64,000 nt of DNA from the NCBI RefSeq assembly GCF_949987515.2, contig NC_082692.2, positions 87,801,488-87,865,487 of the forward strand, in the 5' to 3' direction. The notes beneath the pieces are model-generated. The model worked only from the letters and a program-made list of their open reading frames with translations. It made no database searches and was not told where the DNA came from. Every line of letters starts with the position of its first letter. Within the stretch, counting starts at the first letter, position 1. Positions 22,526 to 34,514 of the stretch are shown in pieces. This DNA is from Delphinus delphis (lineage: Eukaryota > Chordata > Mammalia > Artiodactyla > Delphinidae). Position numbers and translations under genes: made by a program.

Positions 22526-23394
22526 TATTTATTAATTGTATAATTAAATACTTGTTTACCAAATTCCAATTTTTAAAATAAGAATAGCTGACCTATATTC
22601 TTCTCCTCCCCTTGCAGCAGATAAACTGGTGATAAGTGAAACCTTTTATGAGAAGCCAGGAGAAGCCAGGGGACGAGGTGCCTGCCTGCATGCATGGGAG
22701 GATACCTGTAATCTAGAGAATGAGTAAAGTCTGAATTCATCTAACTTTTAAGTAGTTCTCTGTGAGTGCCTGGGGGGACTGCAAGAGCCATATTTAAATC
22801 GCCATATTGGAATACATTTAGTGCTTAGACAGACTGAAGAGAATGGAAGTTCCTCTCTTATCTCCACAGAGCAAGTGGGGATAGCAGTTTCCATAAGGCA
22901 CATGATTCCCTGCCTGAATGCCTAAAGCCCAGAGCTGCGTGCCTCCTACCCAAACCAATGGAGGGGATCAACTGGACACCACTAAATTGGGAAGGACCTA
23001 TTTAACCTGAAGGACAGCCCAAGCCTCAGGGAAAGGACATAAAGAGATTGGCACAGCAGACTGTCTGAAGGTGGCATGAGATAGGGGTGGGCGACGGGGC
23101 AGGATAAAGAAAGGAAAGACTCTTTAATTGTGTAAGCTTTCATAAGTACCAGCTCCAAAACACTGGGCTACCACAGTGTAAGCTCAATGCATTCCCTCTG
23201 CATTTATATTTCAGAATCTATATAATAAGTCACAATCACCATTGGTATTCTGATTACGGAAGATAAATTCTGTAGGAATGAAAGCTTAGAGTAGTCAATG
23301 CCCAAGCCAAGCTATATAATAGTCTAGGAGTCATGGTCTACCTATACATGAAAATGTTTTCAAAGGCTCAAGACATGTAAAAGTTATACTCGAC
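22526..23394. other. Unassigned sequence
   Basis: No gene recognised. A small tandem AGAAGCCAGG repeat lies at 22,651-22,670. Confidence 0.35.
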
Positions 23395-23520
23395 TCAAAT
23401 ATCCAACAGTCAGAGACTGATTAATAAATTATGGTATACCCACTACTGGAATATTATGTTCCTATTAAAGGAGGTAGTGGAGAAAGAGCTTGTTCAACAT
23501 AGAAAACTGCTCAACAGAAA
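23395..23520 (+). mobile_element. Short L1 fragment, sense
   Basis: ACTCGACTCAAATATCCAAC, then TAATAAATTATGGTATACCC, then GGAATATTATGTTCCTATTA match the late ORF2 pattern of old L1s. Confidence 0.55.
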
Positions 23521-23539
23521 CAAGAAGTGATGAATTTCA

Positions 23540-23815
23540 ACAGAGGTGCCCTGCAGCAGACAGCCTAGGACTGAATCTAGGATATGTCATTTGTGATCTG
23601 TGGAAACTTTAGCAAATCTCCTAGCAAGTCTCTTAGCTAAGACTTCAGCAAGACTCTTAAGCTGTGTCTTAGTATTATAAAGCATCTGACCCATAGAGGC
23701 TGTTGTGAGAATTAAATTTATTTACACACACACACACACCCCCCTCAGAAGGGTGCCTTGGACTGAGTAAATGCTCAGTAAATAACAGCTATTATTATTA
23801 ACATTATCATTACTC
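23540..23815 (+). mobile_element. MIR SINE, disrupted
   Basis: MIR 3' motifs are clear (GGCTGTTGTGAGAATTAAAT, AGTAAATGCTCAGTAAATAA). The middle is disturbed by a repeated GCAAGTCTC/GCAAGACTC stretch and a short (CA)n at 23,725-23,739. Confidence 0.65.
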
Positions 23816-24029
23816 AAGAACTGCCATTAAATGGCACAAAAAGCTCATAAGTCAATGAAACATTTTCCCGTTTTGAAAAAGCATATAGATTTATACATCA
23901 TCTATACTGATACAGAAATAGCTCAAATACACAAAAACATATATGTATATATCAAAACTCAATGATATAGAAACTATTGAAAAGAAAAACCAGCTATTGT
24001 TATTGAGTACTCTTTATTTCTTCTCTTAT

Positions 24030-24270
24030 TTGAATAGGACAGCTGTTCAAGCCAGATCATCAATGTTTAATTTCTGGCGTGGCTACTTGTTAGCTTGTAA
24101 CCTTGGGAAATTTACTTAACTTCTCTGGGCCTCAGTTCTCCTCATATGTCAAACGGTAATAACATTTATATCTACATTAAATGAGAATGAAATACTTATT
24201 TAAAAATCGTGCTATTTACCATGCCACATGGATCACTGAAGATCAAATGATTTAAATATACATGCCAGAC
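24030..24270 (+). mobile_element. MIR SINE
   Basis: CCTTGGGAAATTTACTTAAC, then CTCTGGGCCTCAGTTCTCCT, then AACGGTAATAACATTTATA give the MIR core in order. It ends in AT-rich sequence before the SINE pair. Confidence 0.75.
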
Positions 24271-24325
24271 ATAAAAGCAGCATGTCAATTTTTGCTTTCT
24301 ATCATAAGTCTAAAAAATGGTTAGA

Positions 24326-24684
24326 GGCTTCCCTGGTGGAGTAGTGGTTAAGAATCCGCCTGCCAATGCAGGGGACACGGGTTTGAGCCCTGGTCCAGGA
24401 AGATCCCACATGCCACGAAGCAACTAAGCCCATGAGCCCCAACTACTGAGCCTGCGGTCTAGAACCCGTGAGCCACAACGACTGAGCCCGCATACCACAA
24501 CTACTGAAGCCTGCGAGTCTAGAGCCTGTGCTCCACAACAAGAGAAGACACCGCAATGAGATATGCCTGTGCACCACAATGGAGAGTAGCCCCTGCTTGC
24601 CGCAAGTAGAGAAGGCCCTTGCACAGCAATGAAGACCCAACGGAGCCAAAAATCAATATATCAATAAATGAATTAAAAAGAAAC
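24326..24684 (+). mobile_element. CHR-type SINE (long form)
   Basis: The head is GGCTTCCCTGGTGGAGTAGT, the B-box-like motif GGTTTGAGCCCTGG, then the long CHR body and an A-rich tail with TCAATAAATGAATTAAAAAG. Flanking 8-bp duplicates TGGTTAGA lie at 24,318-24,325 and 24,685-24,692. Minus-strand frames at 24,424-24,649 are SINE-internal. Confidence 0.95.
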
Positions 24685-24692
24685 TGGTTAGA

Positions 24693-25365
24693 ATTTTCAG
24701 ATGACATGACCTTATAAACAGAAAATCCAAAAGAATCAACAAAATAACTACTAGAACTATATGTGCACAATGGAACATTATTTAGCAATAAAAAATGAAA
24801 CACTGGGCTTCCCTGGTGGCGCAGTGGTTGAGAGTCCGCCTGCTGATGCAGGGGACACGGGTTCGTGCCCCAGTCCGGGAAGATCCCACATGCCGCGGAG
24901 CAGCTGGGCCCGTGAGCCGCTGAGCCGCTGAGCCTGAGCAACGGGAGAGGCCACAACAGTGAGAGGCCCGCGTACCGCAAAAAGATAAAATAAAATAAAA
25001 AAAATAAAACACTGATACATTCTACAACAAGGATGGACCTGGAAAACATAATGCTAAGTACAGGAAGCCAGATACAAAAGGCCACTTATTGTATGATTCC
25101 ATTTATCTGGACTTTCCAGTGTCAGGAAATCCATAAAGACAGAAAGTAGATTAGTCATTGGTAGGAACTGGAGGGGGAGGAGGATAGGAAGTGATTCCAA
25201 TGGGTACAGAGTTCTGTTAGGGTGATTAAAATTTCTGGAATTAGACAGTAGTGACGGTCGCACAACCTTTTGAATACGCTAAAACCCACTGAACTGTACA
25301 CTTGAAAATCGTGAATTAAATGGTAGGTGATTTATACTGTATTTCAAGAAAAAACTACTGCTTAG
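24693..25365 (+). mobile_element. Old L1 3' end, sense
   Basis: GCACAATGGAACATTATTTA, ACAACAAGGATGGACCTGG, GGCCACTTATTGTATGATTC and the 3'-UTR block CACTGAACTGTACACTTGAA appear in L1M order. A young SINE at 24,805-25,006 interrupts it. Confidence 0.8.
24805..25006 (+). mobile_element. Cetacean CHR-type SINE (short form)
   Basis: It runs from GGGCTTCCCTGGTGGCGCAG to AGGCCCGCGTACCGC followed by an A-rich tail. It lacks part of the long-form body. Flanking AAACACT duplicates lie at 24,798-24,804 and 25,007-25,013. It inserted into the late ORF2 part of an L1. The 188-codon minus-strand frame over 24,519-25,085 merely reads through this SINE and its neighbour. Confidence 0.95.
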
Positions 25366-27027
25366 AACGCTTTTAAAGAACTAAACTGAACTTCTTTAAT
25401 TCCTGGCCATATTTCATCGTGACGAAACCAAAGCCACTTAGGTTTGCCTTTGAACTTAAAGATTTTCCCATAGAATTCATGTCTTTTTTCTCTAACAAGG
25501 TTTTTCTTTTTCCCAGTGTCGTACCTATGTTTTCAGTCATTCCAGTAGCCCCAATCACGTTTGCAATCAGATGTTACCAAACTGAATTAACCTATTTTTG
25601 TAAGATTCTTGGAAAAATCAGCTTTTACCAGACATTTCTTGAAGGATCCACATTACCTCCCTATACTTAGTCCTACCACTGAAAAAAAATTAAAACTGTT
25701 GGTGAGAAAGTGAATATGAGATATTAAAGAGCATATTGATAATTGTGATGAAAATATATGCTTTTCTCTAAAGAATTTTCTACCTATTAAAAATAAAGTG
25801 ATTAATTTTTAAGATATGTAATTGTGAATCACCGCCCCTTCAGTCTCTCGCACAAGTGCACACACACACACCCCTACACACATGATGTTTCAAACTGCAG
25901 AGCCAAATCTTTTGTGGCTCCTTGATTTAGGGGGGATATCTCAATGCCTGGCTTTGTTCCCCAAAATTTCCTTCATTTTTGGGTGTCCCCGTCTTAAACC
26001 ATGTGAAATCTTTCTGAGAGGCTTCTCAGCCCACAGAGTTACTATGGAAATACCTGCTATCCCAGCCCACGGGGTTCCAGGGAACCCAGCACCTTTACTT
26101 TTTCAGAGCCGAGCCTGGGTGGGTAAACTGTCACTAGCATGGCCATTGTGGTACCCAGAGCTCAGCTTTCCTAGGTACCCTATACATTCTGCTGCCCCAA
26201 CCAAACCTCCCCCACAGCCCAGGAAGATTCTACCACCTGTGGAGGGTTGGCCACAGGCACTACTGCTTCCAACACCCAAGACCTCCACCTTCTTCTGTTA
26301 GGTTCCCTTCTCCTGCCTCCTATGAGCACATTCCCCTCCCTCCTCATCCCTTTCCTCTTCCTTTTTCCTTCCCTCATATCCAGAATCTGAAATTTTTCCT
26401 GAGAGGCAGTGCAAAGGAATATAGTAGGAAAATCACACAAATTTATATCTTCAGAAATTATCCTGCCTGGCAGATATGTGAAAACAAATACAGGTCTCTG
26501 ACCTAAGCATATCAAATAAACTTCCAATATTTTCATCAGTAAAATGAAAGAAGTTGGAGAGCTAATCTTCCTAGCCTCTTCCTTCCCATTTAAAAGAGAA
26601 AAAAAAATTCAATATTACATATAATATGTCTAGTTAAAATGGAACAAGAGAAATCCACCCCCAAAACCTAACCAGACTAAACACAATTTTTTGAGTGTAG
26701 GAAAAAAATAATCCTTCATCTAGCCACAAGCAAGGAAGAAACAATTTCACAAATCAATAGAAATTGAAATTACATTAATCATTTATATGTAAACCAGAAA
26801 AGAAGTTCTTTTAATGGCTGAGATAAAAATTAAGAGTGATCGTACATTTTTTTCTATTAAAAAAGCCCTTAAACTGTATCTACTCTTTTAAAAAGTTTGT
26901 ATTTCTGATATTATAATTTTAAATTTATACTAAGTAAAAAAAGGCGGGGGGGGCACATACCCTGATGCTTAATGATTTTTGTTTTCTATTTAGAAAAGAC
27001 AAAAAGTATTCCTATGCACTGTTTTTA
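25366..27027. other. Unassigned sequence
   Basis: No recognisable repeat or gene. A short CA run occurs at 25,858-25,872 and a G run near 26,943-26,953. A 139-codon frame at 25,882-26,301 starts in ordinary sequence, shows no domain and is proline-rich at its end, so I do not call it a gene. Confidence 0.35.
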
Positions 27028-27044
27028 AACAAGTGCATGTTTTT

Positions 27045-27204
27045 CTTTTTTTGTGGTTTTGTTTGGTTTGGTTTTGGCCATGCTGCACGGCTTGCAGGAT
27101 CCTCCTAGTTCCAGACCAGGGATGGAACCCAGCCCCCCAGGGTGAAAGCCTCAAGTCCTAACCACTGGACTGCCAAGGAATTCCTTTTTTTTTTTTTTTT
27201 TTTT
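27045..27204 (-). mobile_element. tRNA-derived SINE, unusual 5' T run
   Basis: On the minus strand it begins GGAATTCCTTGGCAGTCCAG with a tRNA-like part and a short body (GCCGTGCAGCATGGCC), ending in A/C-rich sequence (plus-strand left). Near-identical duplicates AACAAGTGCATGTTTTT and AACAAGTACATGTTTT flank it at 27,028-27,044 and 27,205-27,220. A run of 20 T's (27,185-27,204) lies between the SINE's 5' end and the right duplicate, where no tail is expected. Confidence 0.85.
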
Positions 27205-27220
27205 AACAAGTACATGTTTT

Positions 27221-29169
27221 CAAAGAAACAAATTCAAAGAAAGCCTTAAATCCTACTTCCCTACTTTCCAGTATAGTGTTTATTTTCTGGGCTCAGACTC
27301 CCACTTTGAAGCTGATTTTACTTCTCAGATTAACCGCCAATTCCTGAAGAATCTTAGTGACCATCTTTGACTTTCTAAGGAGAAGCAGCAGAGAATTCAT
27401 AAGCAGAGTCTTCCTACTATACCTGAGAGTAATGTAAATAAACACCTCCTGGGAGTTTACGGTATCCCTACTTCATTCAGGAAGGAAAACAAAACACACA
27501 CCTCTCCACAGAGAACGATCCACTTGCTATACCCAGAATACAAAGTCAAGTCCTCATGACCTAAAATCAGGAGAAATGCCATTCAGGGAACCATGCCACA
27601 GATGTTTTACATGAATGGATAAACTAATATCAAATGAGTATCAAATGCTTCCATGCACTATAAAAATGAAGACTTCACTAAAACAGATTGTTAATCCAAG
27701 GGATATCAGCAGTTTCTTTCTTGGAAGTTGTGATTTCTAACTGCTCAAACTTCCCAAGTGATTGCATTAAAATGCATCTGGCTTCATTCCTCGATTGGCT
27801 TCACAGCATTACTTATTCTATTATACATTTCCAACAGTGAAGGAAAGAGAAAGAATTATAGTACGTGTATGTTACTGAAATGACCTCAAACCCAAATAGC
27901 ATAGTTCTCTCTCATTTAACCAATGCATATTTCACTTTTACTACCACACAAAAGCTCAAGTTATTCTAAATTATTCATGATCACTCCTTCCCAGTAACAT
28001 CCATATGTTCTCACTCACCCAAAAAAGAAAAGCCATTTCCATTCTTGATGAGTAGCATTTCTAACCTATCACCTTTCTTTACAATGAAAGAAGGTTTTGT
28101 ATTTCAAAAAATAATCATTATAACATTGGCAAAAGCTAAAGACTTGTGTCACATACTAGCATTAGTTTTTGGCAAAAGTTTTCTCCTGAACCAACGATGG
28201 ATGTTACTGACAGAAACCTATGATTAGATATTTTAATATTAATTATGTTACCGATACATATGCAGTTTGCAGAATCTTGAAACGTGCTTGGCACAAGGCA
28301 AGCATTTTATACATATTTGTTGAATTTACTAATGAATATCTAACTGATGTAAGTTTCATTTTAGATTTTTTAAAAAGGATATATTTATTTTAAATTTTCT
28401 ATATTCCATTACAATAAATTTCTGATAAATCCATATCAGTCTGCAAAGTAAACATTAAAAATAGCAACTTCCTTATAAGGTAAAGCTAATGCTCTTTTTT
28501 AACTCCCTATTTTAAAAGCCTAAATGATTGTATACTGAAATTTCTCATTTTTGTTAAGCAAGTTATCAATAGAGATAGACTATTAAACAGCCCTGTAACC
28601 AGACTCTGGTTATAAAATATAAAAGAAAAAGTTGAAGCTATAAATACACTATAGGAAAGAGTACATAAATAAAATAAAGTCCAGTATTATACTACCAGAT
28701 GCCACAGTCAAAGGTTTCTCCATTGTTGGAAATTCATGTAAAAAATTACAAGTAACACACAACTTAAGGAGATTCTCATGCAATGCAACACTTCCAGTAG
28801 TGAATTAATGAAATCCTGTTCTGTGAAATACTGACAGGTCATCTAGAGTTAAATGACAGGAGTGTTCCTCCATACAGTGGAATATGGACATCTGTTCTCT
28901 ACAAGCCCATGCTACAAATTCATTTACAATCACATTCATTAACCTGAGAGTATTGCATCAAGAAATCAGGAATCATTAACAATTCACAGCTGGCTACAGT
29001 GGCATGTTCCAGAAAGGTTAAAGTGACATAAAGGACCCCATGACTTATTATATTTTCTATGTGTTCTGGAAAGGCCTTAGGGAAGGGGACAAAAATTACA
29101 AGGTTTTAATCACTAGCTGCAAAAGTTTACCTAGTTTTAAAAGATTTGCCTAGCTTTAATTTAAAAATT
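27221..29169. other. Mostly unassigned AT-rich sequence
   Basis: No gene recognised. 28,255-28,340 carries an MIR/L2-like end (GTGCTTGGCACAAGGCAAGC, then TTTGTTGAATTTACTAATGA). The remainder gives no clear family. Confidence 0.35.
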
Positions 29170-31422
29170 CCATGTTTGTGGATTATACCTCAACAAAGTT
29201 AAAGAATTAAATAAGTAAATAAATTTTTAAAAATTAAAATGGTGAATTCATCCCCTTCCTCAACAGGAGTCGTGTGAATTCATGTATGCCAATATGTGAC
29301 ACTCTTACCTAAACAACAACTGAGTTAAATGTAAACAGACTACTTTCTGCAATTAAAAGGCACACACTATCAGACTGAATAAAAAAATAAAGGCAACTAT
29401 ATGCTTTTTAAAGAAATATACTTTAAATAGAGGTAACAGATTAAAAGTAAATAGGTAAAAAAAAAATTACCATGCAAACTTTAAATATCAGAAAGCTAGT
29501 GTTATAAACCTAGATTTAGGTTTATTTTATACAGCAGACAAAGTAGACTTTAAGCCAAAGAATATTACTCAAACTAAAAAGGGCATTCCATAATGATAAA
29601 AGGATCATATCATTAGGAAGAGGTAACAATCCTAAATGTGTAAGCACCTAACAACAGAGCTTCAAAATACAAAAAAGCACAAACTGACAAATCAGAAAGA
29701 GAAACATCTACAATAATAGTTGAAGATTTTAAATGCACTTTTTCAGTTATAAATATTAATAGAACAGGTAGATCCTGCCCACCCCCCACAGAAAAATTCA
29801 GTAGAGACAGAGAAAATCTGAAAAATAGAATCAGCCCATTGTACCTAACCAGAATGTATATATCACTAACGTAACAACATAAAATGCATTCTTTTCAAGA
29901 GCACCTGGAACATTTACAGAGATAGACCACATGTTGCTCTATAAAATAAGTTTTGAAAACATCAAAGAACTGAAATAATAAATAGTATCTTCTCTGACAA
30001 TAAAAGTATTAAATTAGAAGTGAACTAAAAAGAACACATTGACAAATCCACAAATATTAGGAAAAAAACAATATACTTTTAAATAAACCATAAATCAAAG
30101 AAGAAATGAAATAAAAACAGAAAATATTTTGAAATGAAAACCAACCTATCAAAATTGTGCGTTGCAGAAAATGCAGCTCTTATAAGTTTACAGTTTTAAG
30201 CCTTAATAGTGAAGAAGAAAGGTTTAAATTAATCATCTGAGATCCTACTTGAGAAGCAAAAATAGAGGAGCAACTGAAGTTCAGAATAAATGTAACAAAG
30301 AAAATATTTTAAAAAGAGCATAAATAAATGAAATTTTAAAGAACAAACAATAGGGAAAATCAACAAAGTAAAATATTGTTTCTTTGAATACATTAATAAA
30401 ATTGATAAATCACTAGCAATTCTACACAGGAAAGAAAAGAGAGAAAATAAAAAATTACAGCATCACAACAGATCCTGCAAATATTACAATAACAAAGGAA
30501 GATACTGCAAACGACTTTATGCCATAAATTCATGGAATTTGATAAAAAGGACACATTGCTTCGAAAACAAAAAATACCACAGCTGATGCAAGGTGAAGTA
30601 GAAAATCAAAGTTACCCCGTATCTATTAAAGAAACTGAACCTGAAATCAAAACTTTCTCATAAGGTAAGCTTCAGGCCAGATACCTACATTGGTGAATTC
30701 TAACATCAAGAAAATAATAATTATTTTACACAAACTGTTTCAGAATATAGAGGAAGGAGGAATACTCCCTAACTCTTTAAGAGGCAGCACTATCATAATA
30801 CTAAAAATATCTAACATATTACAAGAAGTTATAGACCAATATTTTCTCATGAAAAAAAATCCCTTAAAATCCTAAAAAATGCAAAAATCCTTAAAAGTAT
30901 TAGCAAGTTAAACACACAAATATATAAAACAAGTAATAAATACATCATGAAAAAAATGTGGTTTACCCCAAAATATAAGATTGGTTTAACATTCAAAATA
31001 CCAATCAGTGTAATATTGCCATGTTAATAAAATAAAAGAGAAAGAAACATAATCATTTTCAACAGATGAAGAAAATGCCTATGACCAAAGTCATGACCTT
31101 CATGATAAAACTTTCAACAAAGCAGGAATACAAAGGAACCACCTCAATACACTAAGGAGTATCCACAAAAACCCTATAGCTAACATTTTTCTTAATGGTA
31201 AAAATTAAACCTGTTCCCAGTACCATCAGGGAGAAGGTAAGTATGTTGTCTGTTACCAATTGTATTCACCAGTGTACTGGAGATCCTAGACAGTGTAATA
31301 AAGCAAGCAAAGAAAATAGAAAATAAATGGCATTCAGATGGAAAAATATATGTATAAAGTTCATTATTAACAGCCAATATAACTGTGTTTTAGAAAACAC
31401 CATAAAATCTACAAAAAACGCG

Positions 31423-31449
31423 CACACACACACACACACACACACACAA
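31423..31449. repeat. (CA)n microsatellite
   Basis: A pure CA run preceded by ACGCG, inside the long L1. Confidence 0.95.
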
Positions 31450-32388
31450 CTACTTGGATTAAAATGTTGCAGAATACAAGGTCGATACACTAAAATCAAT
31501 CATATTTCTAAATACAACAATGACAAATTGGAAAATGAAATCTTAAAATTATACTTATAATAGCATGTAAAACCATCAAATACCCAGGAAGAAATAAAAT
31601 AAGTATGTGCAATGTTTCTACACTGGAAACCACAAATATTGGTGAGTTAATGATGACCTAAATAAAAAGCTATGCAATGCTCATTGATTTAAAGATTAAA
31701 TATTGTTATGAGGTCCATTCATTCTAAACTGCCTTATAGATTCAATGCAATTCCTTCCCAAATCCCAACAGGCCCTTTTGAAGGAACAGATAAGATTAAT
31801 CTAAAATTTACATGCAACTGCAAAGGATCTAGAAGAGTCAAACAAATCTGAAAGAAGAGCAAATTTAAAGGACACTAATTGATTTCAACCTACAACAATT
31901 AAGACAGTGTTGAGTTTGCATAGATAGACAAAGAGATCACTGGAAGAGAAGACAGAGTTCAGAAATAGACCCCAAATACTAGGTCAATGTTTTGGGGTTT
32001 TTTGTTTTTACAAGGCACCAAGGCAGTTCATGGGGGGAAAGTGTTTTTAATAAATGTTATTGCAAAAATGGATAGCTATATATTAAAAATCCTCAATACC
32101 TTTGTCACTCCACCAACAAACACTTACTTGACATGACTCATAGATCTAAATGTCAAACAGCAAACCAGAAAGCTTGAAGATCATATGTGAGAATACTTTT
32201 GTGACCATGGGCAGGACACACAAAAACACTGGTAACTTCAAAAAAATGATAAGTTGGATTCTTTCAAAATTAAAAATATCTCATCATAAACAGTAATATC
32301 ATTTAAAAAATTAACACACAAGCCAGTTTACGAAAAATATTAACAGTACACTTATATGCTGAATATGTAAGTAAGAAATGAAAATATA

Positions 32389-32586
32389 GGGCTTCCCTGG
32401 TGGTGCAGTGGTTGAGAGTCCGCCTGCCGATGCAGGGGACACGGGTTCGTGCCCCGGTCCGGGAAGATCCCACATGCCGCGGAGCGGCTGGGCCCGTGAG
32501 CCATGGCCGCTGAGCCTGCGCATCCGGAGCCTGTGCTCCGCAACGGGAGAGGCCACAACAGTGAGAGGCCCGCGTACAAAAAAAAA
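32389..32586 (+). mobile_element. Cetacean CHR-type SINE (short form), very well preserved
   Basis: Complete from GGGCTTCCCTGGTGGTGCAG to AGAGGCCCGCGTAC plus an A run. Perfect 13-bp duplicates (AAATGAAAATATA) lie at 32,376-32,388 and 32,587-32,599. CpGs are largely intact. Both the intact CpGs and the perfect duplicates suggest a recent insertion. All frames of 75-127 codons here are SINE-internal. Confidence 0.97.
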
Positions 32587-32873
32587 AAATGAAAATATAA
32601 AAAGCCCTATAAAATTGGGCAATACACTTGAATAAACACTTCCCAGAAGAAGATGTATAAATGATAAATTAGCATATGAAAAGATGCTTAACAAACATTA
32701 GTCATGCAAATTAAAACCAGAGTACTATACACTTTCCCATTTACTAGAATGGCTAAAATAAAAAAGACTGACAAATGTTGGCAGAGATATCCCCAGACAA
32801 GAAATGTAATAGGAACCTCCAAACACTGCTGATAGGAATGTAAAATGGTACAACCACTTTAGATAACTGCTAA

Positions 32874-32874
<1 letters not shown>

Positions 32875-32906
<32 letters not shown>

Positions 32907-32913
32907 CACACGC
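32875..32913. repeat. (TG)n followed by a CG-containing palindrome
   Basis: A TG run continues into GCGCGCACACACGC. The segment 32,894-32,911 is a perfect 18-bp inverted repeat of alternating purine and pyrimidine. It lies inside late L1 ORF2 sequence. Confidence 0.95.
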
Positions 32914-33039
32914 ATGTATGACCCTATGACAAAGAAGCTCTACACTTAGGTATTTAACCCAGAGAAATGAAAGCATGCCCACAAAATGAACAGTACACAC
33001 ATGTTTCTATAATCCATATTTATAACTGTGTCATTTCTA

Positions 33040-33510
33040 CCTGTGGGATTTTAAATTATGGAGGTGACTGAGAGAAGACACAGAGAGGAAAATGCCACTG
33101 AAAGAAGATTCACTGCTTACATTTCCCAAGAGAAGGGGGCATGCCAGACCACAAAGGACCACATGGGAAAACACCAGTTTTGGAGAAGCAGCAGAAGCAG
33201 GAGGGAGTGGAAGGCATAAGCCTTAGCCTTTATTGGGGGAAGGACAAGGCAGGGCTGCATAAACAGCTTAGGATTGGCTGGTGTGAAAAATTACTGAGGG
33301 CTCTGGGGCATAGGGACTGTCCCCAGTTGTCTGGCACCTGGTTCTGGATTCATCTAGGGCAGTGGAAATCCTGGCTTGGTGTGTGAGAGTAGATAAAGGA
33401 GGTGGTTCAGAGTATGGACTCTGAATCACAGGGGAGTTATAAACAACTTTGGCCAGTAGTTTGGCCCTGTAATTAACAGATACCAAATAGACCAATACAG
33501 AATGTAAGAA
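33040..33510. mobile_element. Unassigned insertion within L1
   Basis: L1 sequence is interrupted between about 33,040 and 33,510 by about 0.45 kb of higher-GC sequence (AGACCACAAAGGACCACATG, GTCCCCAGTTGTCTGGCACC). Size and position suggest an old solo LTR, but no family, terminal TG/CA or flanking duplication was secured. Confidence 0.4.
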
Positions 33511-33814
33511 ACACAGTTAGAATAATGACAGCCCAAGAGTGGAAAGCAAACCAAATGTCCATGAGGAGACCAGTGAATAAATAGTTTGTGGTATACCCCT
33601 GTAGTAAAAGAATACTTCTTAGTAATTAAAAAAAAAATGATAAGACTCAACACCACCTAAATACATCTGAAAAACATGATGTAGAGCAAAATAGCCAGAC
33701 TATACGGCAGGGGTCCCCAACCCCTGGGCCACGGACCACTACCAGCCTGTGGCCTGTTAGAAACGGGGCCGCACAGCAGGAGGTGAGTGGCAGGCAAGTG
33801 AGTGAAGTTTTATC

Positions 33815-34025
33815 TGTATTTTTTTTCATTTTTTTCTTTTTTAATTATGATGTTAAAATACACACACATGAAATTTACCATCTTAACCATTTTCAGGTGT
33901 ACAGTTCACTGGTATTAAATAGTCACACTGTTGTGCAACCATCACTATCATCCATCCCCTAGATTCTTTTCATCTTGTAAATCTGAAACTCTTACCCATT
34001 AAACACTAACTCCCCATTCTGTATT
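33815..34025 (-). mobile_element. L1 fragment within the MER30-like element, antisense
   Basis: ACCATCTTAACCATTTTCAG, then GTGTACAGTTCACTGG, then TGTTGTGCAACCATCACTAT is the familiar antisense L1M block. Element sequence is recognised on both sides (GGAGGTGAGTGGCAGG before, ACCTCCGCCTCCTG after). Confidence 0.75.
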
Positions 34026-34312
34026 TACAGCCGCTCCCCATCGCTCGCATTACCTCCGCCTCCTGTCAGATCAGCATAGGCATTAGATTCTCATAGGAGA
34101 GCGAACCCTACTGCAAACTGCGCGTGTGAGGGGTCTAGGTTGCGCGCCCCTTATGAGAACCTAATGCCTGATGATCTAGGGTGGAGCTGAGGCAGTGATG
34201 CTAGCACTGGGGAGCGGCTGCAAATGCAGATTACCATTAGCAGAGAGGTTTGACTGCACTGAGACCGTAAGAAATCAATTGCTTGCAGACTCATATCAAA
34301 ACCCTATCAGTG

Positions 34313-34514
34313 GGCTTCTCTGGTGGCGCAGTGGTTGAGAATCCGCCTGCCGGTGCAGGGGACGTGGGTTCGTGCCCCAGTCCGGGAAGATCCCACATGC
34401 CGCAGAGCGGCTGGGCCCGTGAGCCATGGCTGCTGAGCCTGCGCTTCCGGAGCCTGTGCTCCGCAACGGGAGAGGCCGCAACAGTGAGAGGCCCGCATAC
34501 CACCCCCCCAAAAA
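34313..34514 (+). mobile_element. Cetacean CHR-type SINE (short form), perfect duplicates
   Basis: From GGCTTCTCTGGTGGCGCAGT to GAGGCCCGCATACCACC and a short A run. Perfect 15-bp duplicates AAAACCCTATCAGTG lie at 34,298-34,312 and 34,515-34,529. Inserted inside the MER30-like element, so it is the youngest layer of this nest. Confidence 0.97.

Noticed and set aside
24519..25085. 188-codon minus-strand frame
   Set aside because: It reads antisense through two SINEs and the L1 between them; the sequence is the translated SINE, seen also at 5,301, 32,311, 34,291 and 47,228.
25882..26301. 139-codon plus-strand frame
   Set aside because: No domain, no splice or promoter context, proline-rich end from C-rich sequence. 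Treated as chance.
32408..32635. tRNA gene in SINE heads
   Set aside because: The tRNA-like heads carry B-box-like motifs, but the cloverleaf is decayed and each sits in a full SINE with a tail and target duplicates.
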